A DNA stretch of 22,996 nt from a virus, in the IMG/VR virus record IMGVR_UViG_3300030389_000357, positions 282-23,277 of that record; one strand, given 5' to 3'. Every line of letters starts with the position of its first letter. The first letter of the stretch is position 1. The notes beneath the pieces were generated by a model that saw only the letters and a program-made list of their open reading frames with translations, searched no databases and was not told where the DNA came from. A program made the position numbers and the translations under genes. This document shows, piece after piece, positions 8,768-16,271 of this stretch.

Positions 8768-10626
8768 TATCTTCTCCCGTCTGGTCTAATATCTACTCTT
8801 GGTGTGCCTAATTTCCATGTTACTCCTTGACCCGTTGATTCAAGTTTCATGTTAAAAGATCGCCCTCTTAGTCTGACATTTACTAAATCTGTAAATTGTT
8901 CTACTGGAGCTGTCGCAGTTCTTGTGCTAGTGCCACCAGAGGTATTGGCATAAGTGCTACCAGGTCCTTTTCTTGCTTGCAACGTAAAATCAGCAGAAGG
9001 ACTACCAGAAGTAGATCCATCAAAGGTAATATCTGGTATAAGCTGCTTTATGAAACTAAACTGATATCCGTCTCCAATATCTAATTGACTAGATTCTACG
9101 GATGCAGTCATGGCAGATCCGTCATCATCATTTCCGTTTTCATGTTCAAATAAATAAGAAGAACTAGCTGCAATAGGAAATTGACGGATACCTCTATCAT
9201 GCCATGCAGTCCTAGACAATGATCCGTAGTACCATGTTTTTTCTAAATAATTATATATGACATATTTATCGTTTTCATCAGAACTAGCAGATGGATAAAA
9301 CCACCAGATCTCTCCCCATTTAGAATTAACACCAGCAACAACTTTGTCTGCTTGAGCAACATTAAAATCTAAAAATACTTTGTCTCTAACAGTACATGGT
9401 ATTTGTTGTGTCTGACCTGCATATAAGTAAAAGTTATCTTTACCCATCCAAAACACCGCATCATCTACAGCAACGGCGGCTTTTGGACTCATTATTGTAA
9501 TATTTTTGGAAAGCTCTTGTAAACCAAAAGTAAAAGGCGGTCCAATAAATCTCATACTAAATAAACTTCTGTCTGTATAAACCAATATTTGTTGCTTCGT
9601 TTCTACGGCCTGCACAAAAGTAGAGCCACTACTCAATCTTAAATCACCAGCTGTGTTTGTTGCAGTTGGTGTAAAATCTGTCAAAGATTCTTGTGCTCCA
9701 AATCTAATAAGCAAAGGATCTTGTGTTGTCGTTCCAATCGTATTTGTTCCAAAAACAATAATATGTCTATCTATATCTGAAACCAAAACTTGTTTTGCAA
9801 TGGTTGGTGCGTCTGAAGCATTGGCTAAAGTTGTTATGTTCACGGCTGCTGCACCTACGCCATTAGATTCATCCCAGTAAAAAATACCACCATCCCTAGC
9901 ATTAATTAATAAATCTTCACCAAAATTATCGTGTGACCACAAACGAATTGTTGCAGTCGTTCCACTTGCAGCTGCTTCACCCCAACCAAAAGTTGAGAGA
10001 TCTGCATTAACACCACCAAAACCTCCAGCCCCCCATCCATTACCTCCAACGGTAGTGTCTAAACCTACATTTATTTGATACACGCCATCTACTCCAGAAC
10101 CACCATTACCACTATCAGATGCACTAGCTGTGGCACTTACAGTTATTTTATATGAGTTAGCATTTACCACAGATGTAATTTGATGTTCTGTATTTAAAAC
10201 AGCGGCAGTTATATTGCCTCCTAAAGTAACCGCACCAGATATTGTAACAAAATCATTTGCAACAGCTCCATGAGTAGAATCTGTTACTGTTATTTCAGCA
10301 GAACCATTTGTTGCAGAAAAAGTAATACTATTTGTAGAAGTTTTACGAACTGGTGTTATATCGTTAAAGTTACCACCTTCTTCTATATAATACTTTAAAT
10401 GTGTGCCTACTCCCATATAATTAGATCCATCTAATGCAACCCAATTATGTAAAGCTCTAGCTGTGCCTTGATAAGTATTACCAGATTGTTTGACCCATCC
10501 ACCTATTTTTTCTGGGAATCCTGCGTAGAATCTTACTTTCTCACAATCAAAGTAACCACCTTCGTTTGAATACGAGGTTACTTCTCTGTTAATACCTGGT
10601 CTAAATTTTAACGATATTAAAGGCAT
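8767..10626 (-). CDS. Tail stopper/hub-like protein, P22 gp10-type (619 aa)
   Basis: The N-terminus (LKFRPGINREVTSYSNEGGY, then CEKVRFYAGFPEKIGGW) is a widely conserved opening of a marine phage virion protein of about 600-700 residues. The rest is beta-rich with repeated short strands ending in Gly or Asn, and blocks such as DRSLFSMRFIGPPFTFG, AVFWMGKDNFYLYAG and WYYGSLSRTAWHDRGI spaced as in a beta-propeller. Proteins of this type are annotated as packaged-DNA stabilisation proteins (P22 gp10) or tail nozzle components (T7 gp12), closing the portal and joining the neck to the tail tip. Residues about 100-180 (Ser/Thr/Ala/Val-rich, e.g. SATNGSAEITVTDSTHGAVA) look like an inserted Ig-like or beta-strand domain. 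The gene lies between the accessory oxygenase cassette and the internal proteins. I am confident it is structural, less so about which neck role. Confidence 0.65.
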   Translation of the reverse strand: MPLISLKFRPGINREVTSYSNEGGYFDCEKVRFYAGFPEKIGGWVKQSGNTYQGTARALHNWVALDGSNYMGVGTHLKYYIEEGGNFNDITPVRKTSTNSITFSATNGSAEITVTDSTHGAVANDFVTISGAVTLGGNITAAVLNTEHQITSVVNANSYKITVSATASASDSGNGGSGVDGVYQINVGLDTTVGGNGWGAGGFGGVNADLSTFGWGEAAASGTTATIRLWSHDNFGEDLLINARDGGIFYWDESNGVGAAAVNITTLANASDAPTIAKQVLVSDIDRHIIVFGTNTIGTTTQDPLLIRFGAQESLTDFTPTATNTAGDLRLSSGSTFVQAVETKQQILVYTDRSLFSMRFIGPPFTFGLQELSKNITIMSPKAAVAVDDAVFWMGKDNFYLYAGQTQQIPCTVRDKVFLDFNVAQADKVVAGVNSKWGEIWWFYPSASSDENDKYVIYNYLEKTWYYGSLSRTAWHDRGIRQFPIAASSSYLFEHENGNDDDGSAMTASVESSQLDIGDGYQFSFIKQLIPDITFDGSTSGSPSADFTLQARKGPGSTYANTSGGTSTRTATAPVEQFTDLVNVRLRGRSFNMKLESTGQGVTWKLGTPRVDIRPDGRR

Positions 10627-10634
10627 AGGTTATT

Positions 10635-11330
10635 TTATCTCAATTTTTTAAGTTTTGCTATAGGGTTTCTAAAAAAAGGTATAGTTGTAAATTTTGTTCT
10701 GTCCGTTTCTAAATGTTGATGTAAAACTATTTTTGCCTCTGTTAAAGGAATAACGTGTATAAAAGGTGTCCCTGCTTCAAATAAAACACGAAATGGTTCT
10801 TTTCTTAAAATAAAATTAACATTAGTTGAGTAAGTATATTTGAAGTCTACTACACCATTTACTGCTTGCAGTTGAGGGAATCTAGTATTCCAAAAAGTAT
10901 TAGTAAATAACATATTACAAGATTGTTTAGTTTTAATATGCCAAGGACTATCTAACTTGTGCATAGTAAAATACTCTGAGTTCGCTTTCCACTTATTGTC
11001 TGGATCCCAATGAACCAAAGGTTTTTTTGAACCAGCTTTTATATCAAAAAAAACTTCCCCTTCGACTGTTGTATCTATTAAAAAATCTGTCCATAAAGGT
11101 ATAATAAAACCTTGCTTATATAAATCAGTTATTCCCGTGCAATGTTTAAGACTGGTTTTAACATTTGGATAAGAAACAATGTCGTCTAATTGTTTTGAGG
11201 TTGGGATTTTTTTAAACCAAGATGGTATAACATCTTTAGCATATTTAATAGGAAACAACTCAAACAAAGTTTCTTGTGTACAAAAACAATCTATATGTAT
11301 TTCTGGTTTTTTGTTAAATAAACTAATCAC
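10635..11330 (-). CDS. Conserved phage protein of unknown function (231 aa)
   Basis: There is no in-frame ATG near the N-terminus. The GTG at 11330 is chosen because it overlaps the upstream stop (GTGATTAG, 8 bases), as is usual here; a longer reading from TTG at 11381 would overlap the oxygenase gene by 59 bases. From the chosen start the protein reads ISLFNKKPEIHIDCF, followed by SWFKKIPTSKQ and CTGITDLYKQGFIIPLWTDF. The pattern K-K-P near the start, PSWFKK, C-G-ITDL and IPLWTD is shared by a family of about 230-250 residues found in marine phages, possibly the one catalogued as DUF6065 (from memory, not checked). It is rich in Trp, Phe and Tyr with no signal peptide. Its constant association with 2OG oxygenases here suggests a shared accessory role, but no function can be assigned. 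Confidence 0.5.
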   Translation of the reverse strand: MISLFNKKPEIHIDCFCTQETLFELFPIKYAKDVIPSWFKKIPTSKQLDDIVSYPNVKTSLKHCTGITDLYKQGFIIPLWTDFLIDTTVEGEVFFDIKAGSKKPLVHWDPDNKWKANSEYFTMHKLDSPWHIKTKQSCNMLFTNTFWNTRFPQLQAVNGVVDFKYTYSTNVNFILRKEPFRVLFEAGTPFIHVIPLTEAKIVLHQHLETDRTKFTTIPFFRNPIAKLKKLR

Positions 11331-11949
11331 CAGAAACAACAATCTCTTTTGTCTTGTTTCGAGACATTGGTTTAGGTTCAATTATTTTTGGTATTGGATT
11401 TATCATATCATGTTTATATCTATCGTTCACACCATGACCCCAGTAATTTATATTTATGGTTACTCTAAATGGAACATTTGTTGGTGAGGTGCTTGCGTGT
11501 GGTTTAGTGGGATCAAAAAACAACAAACGATTAGCTTTTGATTCTATCTCTGTACCACACTCCATAATTGTCGGAGCATCACAGTCTTGTAAATAAAATA
11601 ATGCTCCGTTATGAGGAAAATGTGCATCTTGGTGCATTGCGTGTTGCTCTACTTTCCCAGACTGACTTTTAAAATACATATTGGCTTTTATTCTATGCAA
11701 TCCCCATATATTCATTTTTGAGGTTAAATTTAAAAATGGTGCTAAATAATCTGTATTCTTCCATTGATCATTGTACCCATCATATGCGTGAAACATTAAA
11801 GTTGCAAAATACATATCATCATTTTTGTGATCGTTATTATTTATTCTACCCGACAATCTCCAAGGGAAGTGTCCATTAGGTCCTAACATATTTGCTAATT
11901 CCCCAAATTCATTTGGAGGTAAAAAATTATCATATACTACATAAGTCAT
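11323..11949 (-). CDS. 2-oxoglutarate/Fe(II)-dependent oxygenase (208 aa)
   Basis: The double-stranded beta-helix signature of 2OG oxygenases is complete: the iron-binding HxD is His106-Gln-Asp108 (in EQHAMHQDAHFPHNGALFYL), the distal iron ligand is His151 (FFDPTKPHAS) and the arginine that anchors the 2-oxoglutarate carboxylate is Arg162 (PFRVTININY). The opening VYDNFLPPNEF is typical of the marine-phage group of these enzymes. A C-terminal tail (about 172-208) extends beyond the core. The enzyme should couple oxidative decarboxylation of 2-oxoglutarate to hydroxylation of a substrate; the substrate is unknown. AAGGAA upstream of the ATG at 11949 is a fair ribosome binding site. It is the third of three consecutive oxygenases. 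Confidence 0.88.
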   Translation of the reverse strand: MTYVVYDNFLPPNEFGELANMLGPNGHFPWRLSGRINNNDHKNDDMYFATLMFHAYDGYNDQWKNTDYLAPFLNLTSKMNIWGLHRIKANMYFKSQSGKVEQHAMHQDAHFPHNGALFYLQDCDAPTIMECGTEIESKANRLLFFDPTKPHASTSPTNVPFRVTININYWGHGVNDRYKHDMINPIPKIIEPKPMSRNKTKEIVVSGD

Positions 11950-11959
11950 ATCTTTTCCT

Positions 11960-12532
11960 TTATTTAAAAAGAGGACCTAGCCACCAACAAACTAGACTAT
12001 ATCTGATTCCTTTAGTAACTGGTGTCACTCCATGTTTAATATAAGATGGAAAGAATATCACTGTGCCTTGTGCAAGTGAGTCTTCTTCTTTAAATTTTTC
12101 TGAATCATCTGGAAACTGAAAACGCCCGCCTTTATAATATTCTGGAGAGGTAAGTTGTAAAGACATTGACAATTTTCTAACAACACCACCTGATGGAACG
12201 TCATCGTATACTCCATCAATATGAGGTTTGTAAAACCCTCGATTTTTTTCATCATATTTTGTTACTTGTAGAGCTTCAGGATTAACTAAATCAAAACCAT
12301 AAAACTGTTGATTTACTTGTCTTACAAGCTCTATTATAGGTTGATAAATTTCAAGATGTTGAACAAAACTATTTATCCAAAAGGTTTCACTTCTTCTAAT
12401 ATTATGATCAACACCACCTTTATCACCAAATCCAATTTGTGATTCTTGAAAATGTGGTTTTGCTAAATCAACAATTGCATTACATATTTCAGGTTTTATA
12501 GCATTTTTTGCTACTATTATGTTTCTTTTCAT
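11960..12532 (-). CDS. Prolyl-4-hydroxylase-like 2OG/Fe(II) oxygenase (190 aa)
   Basis: This is a compact single-domain P4Hc-type enzyme. The HxD iron motif is His104-Ile-Asp106 (YKPHIDGVYDD), the distal ligand is His167 (FFPSYIKHGVTPVTKG) and the 2-oxoglutarate-binding arginine is Arg177 (GIRYSLVCWW). The segment LSMSLQLTSPEYYKGGRF between them is characteristic of the P4H/PiuC-like branch (2OG-FeII_Oxy_3). FFPS...KHGV is a near-invariant turn before the distal histidine. It is transcribed 10 bases ahead of the next oxygenase; GAGG lies nine bases upstream of its ATG. In phages such enzymes are suggested to modify proteins or to act in host metabolism; the substrate here is unknown. Confidence 0.9.
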   Translation of the reverse strand: MKRNIIVAKNAIKPEICNAIVDLAKPHFQESQIGFGDKGGVDHNIRRSETFWINSFVQHLEIYQPIIELVRQVNQQFYGFDLVNPEALQVTKYDEKNRGFYKPHIDGVYDDVPSGGVVRKLSMSLQLTSPEYYKGGRFQFPDDSEKFKEEDSLAQGTVIFFPSYIKHGVTPVTKGIRYSLVCWWLGPLFK

Positions 12533-12546
12533 GGGGAATTACCTCG

Positions 12547-13614
12547 TCAGTCTTTTTTTGCGTACAGTCCTGGTCTTTCATCGTAAGCGTATTCTTTGTT
12601 TTTCCCATGTTTTTCAACGTAATGTAAAAAAACTTGAGAGTGCCAATCGTATTGTAAATCATTTCTCCAATGTTCTTGCTCACAACCTTTGTAAATAATA
12701 CCCTCTCCAGGCATTGTTTTAAAACCTTTTCCATCTACAAAAATCTCCCAAGAGCAAGACTCTTCAGATGCTCCCAGAGTTAATGTTACGCTCACTTCAC
12801 AAGCTGGTCTGTCTTTGTGAGGAGGACAACACTGCCCTTTGTAATATGTTCTCCAAAAAGAGTATGTGGGTATTAATTCTTTTCCGTATGCTTTTTCTAC
12901 TGTTGGTTGAATGTACGAAAGCAGACTTTCCATTGGAATGTCATAAGGCAGTTGTGATGTTCCACCAAAAGGTATGCCTTGATTTTCTGGCACTTTGCCT
13001 ATTAATGGCTCTACTTGTTTTACATGATGCAAAAGATAATTGGTTGTAGAAGGATCTATGAACTTAATAACATCATTAGTTTTGGGTTCTATCATTTTAT
13101 TGTAGTAGTTTTCTCTATCTTCAAATTTAATTTTGTAAAGATGTCTATCATTATAATAACCTAATTTTTTTAAATGAAAAGAAGATTTTTGAAGAGTAGA
13201 TAATCTTTGAATAAACACAGTTCCGTGGTGCTTGAACTCACATCCAGTAATTACACCCTCAGTTTGATACGGATGCGATGTCATAAAATAAATATCTTTA
13301 GTATTCAAAAGACCGTTTGATATAGACTCGTTTAGTTGTTTAAATTTATCACTATATTTTTTTACATTTGAATCAAAATTAAAATCAATAATTATACTTA
13401 CATCTAACTTTTTATTTATTAACTCTTTTGCTTTTTCTAAAAAAATAGAATCGTCATCATCATATTTAAAAAAAACTGGAACTCGTTCTTTGTTCCATTC
13501 CTCTTCTGCATATGGACACTTTGGAATGTTGTTATGTTCTAAATTAGGTTTTGATAAACTTTCGGTAAGTTCTTTAAGTTCATTTAGAACTCTAGCTTCT
13601 AGATTTACGACCAA
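12547..13614 (-). CDS. Two-domain 2OG/Fe(II) oxygenase with unknown N-terminal domain (355 aa)
   Basis: The C-terminal half (about residues 245-335) carries the oxygenase signature: SFWRTYYKG, HxD at His266-Lys-Asp268 (CCPPHKDRPACEVSVTLTL), then MPGEGIIYKGCEQEHWR with the distal ligand at His315. The usual downstream Arg is less obvious; Arg317 two residues after the histidine is a candidate. The N-terminal half (about 25-170) starts with CPYAEEEW, has an alternating beta-alpha pattern (DVSIIIDFNF) and is not recognised. There is no in-frame ATG before residue 111, so the TTG at 13614, which overlaps the upstream TAA by 10 bases, is the probable start; the N-terminal domain would otherwise be lost. 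It is the first gene of the three-oxygenase cassette. Confidence 0.8.
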   Translation of the reverse strand: MVVNLEARVLNELKELTESLSKPNLEHNNIPKCPYAEEEWNKERVPVFFKYDDDDSIFLEKAKELINKKLDVSIIIDFNFDSNVKKYSDKFKQLNESISNGLLNTKDIYFMTSHPYQTEGVITGCEFKHHGTVFIQRLSTLQKSSFHLKKLGYYNDRHLYKIKFEDRENYYNKMIEPKTNDVIKFIDPSTTNYLLHHVKQVEPLIGKVPENQGIPFGGTSQLPYDIPMESLLSYIQPTVEKAYGKELIPTYSFWRTYYKGQCCPPHKDRPACEVSVTLTLGASEESCSWEIFVDGKGFKTMPGEGIIYKGCEQEHWRNDLQYDWHSQVFLHYVEKHGKNKEYAYDERPGLYAKKD

Positions 13615-13988
13615 GGAAAACTTGCAGTGAAGTTACCCTCAGAATCTGTTGATCCTTGAGCAGTAGCACCATTGACATTTTCTAGAAAAGTAATTTCATT
13701 ATCCATGTGACTTTTAATTGATGCCAATGTTGTAGCATTTAATCTTGACTCAATCCAAGTTTTAACATTAGCCTCACTTACATCTGCGTATGCAGTGAAA
13801 CTACTAGCTAAACCAGTTGTATTCATATCAAGATCTACAAAATGATCTGTTGATATTGAACTGTCGCTTCCAGAAGTTGCTTTCAATGTAGCTTCAACTC
13901 TAGCTATCACACTACTATAAGTTTTACCACCAGTTGTAATATTTTTAGTGTAAACCTTTTCTACTGTCCATGAATATGAATTTGCCAT
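13605..13988 (-). CDS. Conserved phage structural-region protein (127 aa)
   Basis: The start ATG at 13988 is preceded by AAGGAGA, a strong ribosome binding site. The N-terminus SYSWTVEKVYTKN and the C-terminal helical segment (ANVKTWIESRLNATTLASIK, then NEITFLENV) match a family of about 110-130 residue proteins found beside tail fibre genes in marine myo- and podovirus-like phages, possibly DUF7936 (memory only). The predicted fold is a beta-sandwich followed by two helices. Its placement directly after the glycine-rich adhesin suggests an adhesin-associated or virion decoration role; it has no catalytic motif. Confidence 0.45.
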   Translation of the reverse strand: MANSYSWTVEKVYTKNITTGGKTYSSVIARVEATLKATSGSDSSISTDHFVDLDMNTTGLASSFTAYADVSEANVKTWIESRLNATTLASIKSHMDNEITFLENVNGATAQGSTDSEGNFTASFPWS

Positions 13989-13997
13989 TTATTCTCC

Positions 13998-15242
13998 TTA
14001 TGATTGTACTGTTCCGTTTACCGTTCCATTATTTTGAAAGGTTAAAGATATTGGACTCGCTTTTTCAATAGCTAATCCAGCAGCTCCTACACTTCCTGCT
14101 GATCCACCAGCAGAACCATTTGATGAAGAGTTTGTCCCAGCTTGACCAGCTTGACCTCCTGATCCATCTTCAGCAAAGCCGCCACCAGCGCCACCATTAC
14201 CTCCAGCACCACCATTTCCAGCTTGTCCAGTTGATCCAGAAGCACCACTTGCTCCAGAATCTCCTCCTGGTTGATTATTAAAACCTCTACCTAAACCTCC
14301 AGCACCTCCAGCACCTCCTGAGTGACCACTAGCTTGAGTCTGTTGTTGTTGAGGAAAGGTTCTATATATTTGATGAAACCTTTGATAATTAGGTGGGTTC
14401 TGAGAATCAGTATATTGATCTTGATAAGGACCTCTATAATAAGTGTACTGACCTTGAGTTGTTGATGTTGCTTGTGGAATAGGTGAAAAGTTTGTGCTTC
14501 CCCAACGATAATAAGAATATGAATATTGGTTTCCAACATAAACATTTGAAACTAAATAACCTGGAGCTGATCTTTGCCACCTCGGACCTTCTTGACCAGT
14601 TGTCTGTTGTTGTTGATTAAGACCGCCACCTTGACCGCCGCCTCCACCACCAGAGCCACCGCCTCCACCTGCGTGAATACTGCCATTGTTAACAATAGTA
14701 CAATCTGTGGCAACTTTGATAGCATCACCACCTGCGGATCCAGCCGATCCGTCTCCACCTGCACCACTAGATCCAGCCGATCCAGCCGATCCACCTGCAC
14801 CACCAGCGCCCATGATAACACCGTTGTTTGTTATGGTAATTGTTCCAGCACCACCAGCGTCAACTTCTAATGCAAACTCTGCTGTGTTGTTTGTTCCTAA
14901 AGTTATATCAGATGGAATGATAACATTCTTTGGATAGTTTACATCATAGTCATCACCAAATAACGTAGAAACATTTTGATCTGTCGCACTCGTAGCACCT
15001 AGACCAGCTGTAGTATAAGTAAAGGTAAATCCTTTAGCTTGGTCGTAGAAATCACTGGTAGACAAAGCTCCAGATGTAGCAACAGATGCAGCGAGATTAG
15101 TAGCTTGATTATCTCCAGCTTTTTTTAAAATATTAGAGCCACCTCTATAAAGATCGCCTAAACCTATAGAACTAGAACCACCGACAAACTCGGTTCTTAA
15201 CGCAGAAAAAGATAGTGATTGTCCAGAACTTGGTATTGCCAC
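13998..15242 (-). CDS. Glycine-rich receptor-binding adhesin, gp38-like architecture (414 aa)
   Basis: The N-terminal segment (SGQSLSFSALRTEFVGG then IGLGDLYRGG, residues 6-35) is a widespread attachment module of phage fibre proteins. Glycine-rich blocks lie at about 144-173, 190-207 and 308-388, made of GGAGG, GSAGSAG and GGNGGAGGG units, of the kind that form polyglycine-II sandwiches in T-even-like gp38 adhesins. Between the blocks, residues 208-307 are quite different: rich in Gln, Tyr, Arg and Pro (YVGNQYSYSYYRWG). Interleaving of conserved glycine blocks with variable segments is the layout of gp38 receptor-recognition tips. The start is GTG at 15242, with GGAGG seven bases upstream; the nearby ATG at 15246 is in another frame. 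Receptor binding is inferred from architecture. Confidence 0.7.
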   Translation of the reverse strand: MAIPSSGQSLSFSALRTEFVGGSSSIGLGDLYRGGSNILKKAGDNQATNLAASVATSGALSTSDFYDQAKGFTFTYTTAGLGATSATDQNVSTLFGDDYDVNYPKNVIIPSDITLGTNNTAEFALEVDAGGAGTITITNNGVIMGAGGAGGSAGSAGSSGAGGDGSAGSAGGDAIKVATDCTIVNNGSIHAGGGGGSGGGGGGQGGGLNQQQQTTGQEGPRWQRSAPGYLVSNVYVGNQYSYSYYRWGSTNFSPIPQATSTTQGQYTYYRGPYQDQYTDSQNPPNYQRFHQIYRTFPQQQQTQASGHSGGAGGAGGLGRGFNNQPGGDSGASGASGSTGQAGNGGAGGNGGAGGGFAEDGSGGQAGQAGTNSSSNGSAGGSAGSVGAAGLAIEKASPISLTFQNNGTVNGTVQS

Positions 15243-15245
15243 TCA

Positions 15246-16259
15246 TTAGCCTCCGTTGTTAATCTGTTGTTTAAGTTGTGTTACTTCTTGTTTTAATTCC
15301 TTGACTGCTTCAATCAATACAGCCGTCATTTTAGCATAGTCAACTGATTTTGTTCCCATTTCATCTTCAGCTGTTAAAACAACCTCTGGTAAGATAGGTT
15401 CAACCTGTTGTGCTATCACACCTATTTGTGTCTTCGGATCAGTTACATCTTTTCTTTTATAAGTTACACCTTGTAATTGCATAACTTTTTCAAGACCACC
15501 AGTAATAGGTTGTATATCTTCTTTTAATCTTTCATCAGAAAAAGCAGTTACATCATTGTTAAATGTAGCGGCTCCAGCAGCAGACATATCTATGGTCAAA
15601 GCTGTTATCTCACTTGTTGAATCTTGTCCTTTTATAATAAAATCTTTATCATCAACATCCGTAGCTATTACAAAATCACTGGATGAGTTTATAAATTTTG
15701 CGATTGTTGTGCCACCATCTTTGAATATAAGATCTGCACCATCTGCATCAAGCACAATGTCTCCAGCCGAATCAAATGTCATGTCTCCAGAATTAGTTTT
15801 AACTGTGCTAACATTTACAGATCCACCAGATAAATCTAAATCTACAAAAGCATCCACGACAGCAGCACCAGAACCTGCACCATCAAGATAAACAACCTTT
15901 GTATCGCCAGGTCCTATGGTTACATTTGCACCAGAACCTTGTGATATAATTATATTTTGTGACCCACTTGTAGCGTTCTCAATCATGTGAACTCTTTTTA
16001 AAGTATTTGGACCTATGGTTATTGTACATGCAGAATCTAATGTACCAGTATATTTAATATACATGGCTCTGCCCTCATCTGCCGATCCATCTGCTACAGT
16101 CGTAGTATGTGTATCAGCATTTGTGGTTATGGCTTCTGTACCAAAACCTAGTGCTTCACCAATTAATTCAAGATTTGTATTGGTTGAAGTACCCCATGTT
16201 CCTGATTCATCACCAGTTGCTATTTCTTTAAGCCTAAGATTATTAACATATGTTGCCAT
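15246..16259 (-). CDS. Tail fibre protein with C-terminal S74 intramolecular chaperone (337 aa)
   Basis: Residues 238-335 are a peptidase S74 (intramolecular chaperone auto-processing) domain: FSDERLKEDI with the expected catalytic Ser241 and Lys246, then IGVIAQQVEPILPEVV, KSVDYAKMTAVLIEAVKEL and a terminal coiled coil. In this family the domain trimerises the fibre, then cuts itself off at the serine. The N-terminal part (VNNLRLKEIATGDESGTWG, residues 5-23) is a common marine phage fibre opening, and the middle has beta-strand repeats such as DMTFDSAGDIVLDADGADL typical of trimeric fibre shafts. Its ATG at 16259 overlaps the TAA of the upstream gene, with AAGGGT six bases upstream. The cleavage itself is inferred. 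Confidence 0.88.
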   Translation of the reverse strand: MATYVNNLRLKEIATGDESGTWGTSTNTNLELIGEALGFGTEAITTNADTHTTTVADGSADEGRAMYIKYTGTLDSACTITIGPNTLKRVHMIENATSGSQNIIISQGSGANVTIGPGDTKVVYLDGAGSGAAVVDAFVDLDLSGGSVNVSTVKTNSGDMTFDSAGDIVLDADGADLIFKDGGTTIAKFINSSSDFVIATDVDDKDFIIKGQDSTSEITALTIDMSAAGAATFNNDVTAFSDERLKEDIQPITGGLEKVMQLQGVTYKRKDVTDPKTQIGVIAQQVEPILPEVVLTAEDEMGTKSVDYAKMTAVLIEAVKELKQEVTQLKQQINNGG

Positions 16260-16271
16260 TACGCCACCCTT
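16257..16271 (-). promoter_or_regulatory. Ribosome binding site inside the -RVA-stop junction before 15246-16259
   Basis: AAGGGT (16271-16266) stands six bases before the ATG of a TAATG junction and encodes part of Arg-Val-Ala at the end of the cupredoxin-containing protein; third copy of the junction found in the internal-protein genes. Confidence 0.6.

Noticed and set aside
11331-11381. Longer N-terminus (TTG at 11381) for the 10635 gene
   Set aside because: It needs a 59-base overlap with the oxygenase gene, whereas the GTG at 11330 gives an 8-base overlap and an N-terminus like that of relatives.
12489-12734. Minus-strand frame of 81 codons bridging two oxygenase genes
   Set aside because: It is out of frame with both, lies almost wholly inside the coding sequence for the HxD-domain C-terminus, and has no recognisable features.
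14552-14821. Second minus-strand frame (89 codons) and plus-strand frames over the adhesin
   Set aside because: They are shadows of the repetitive glycine-rich coding sequence in other frames; composition is a repeat artefact.
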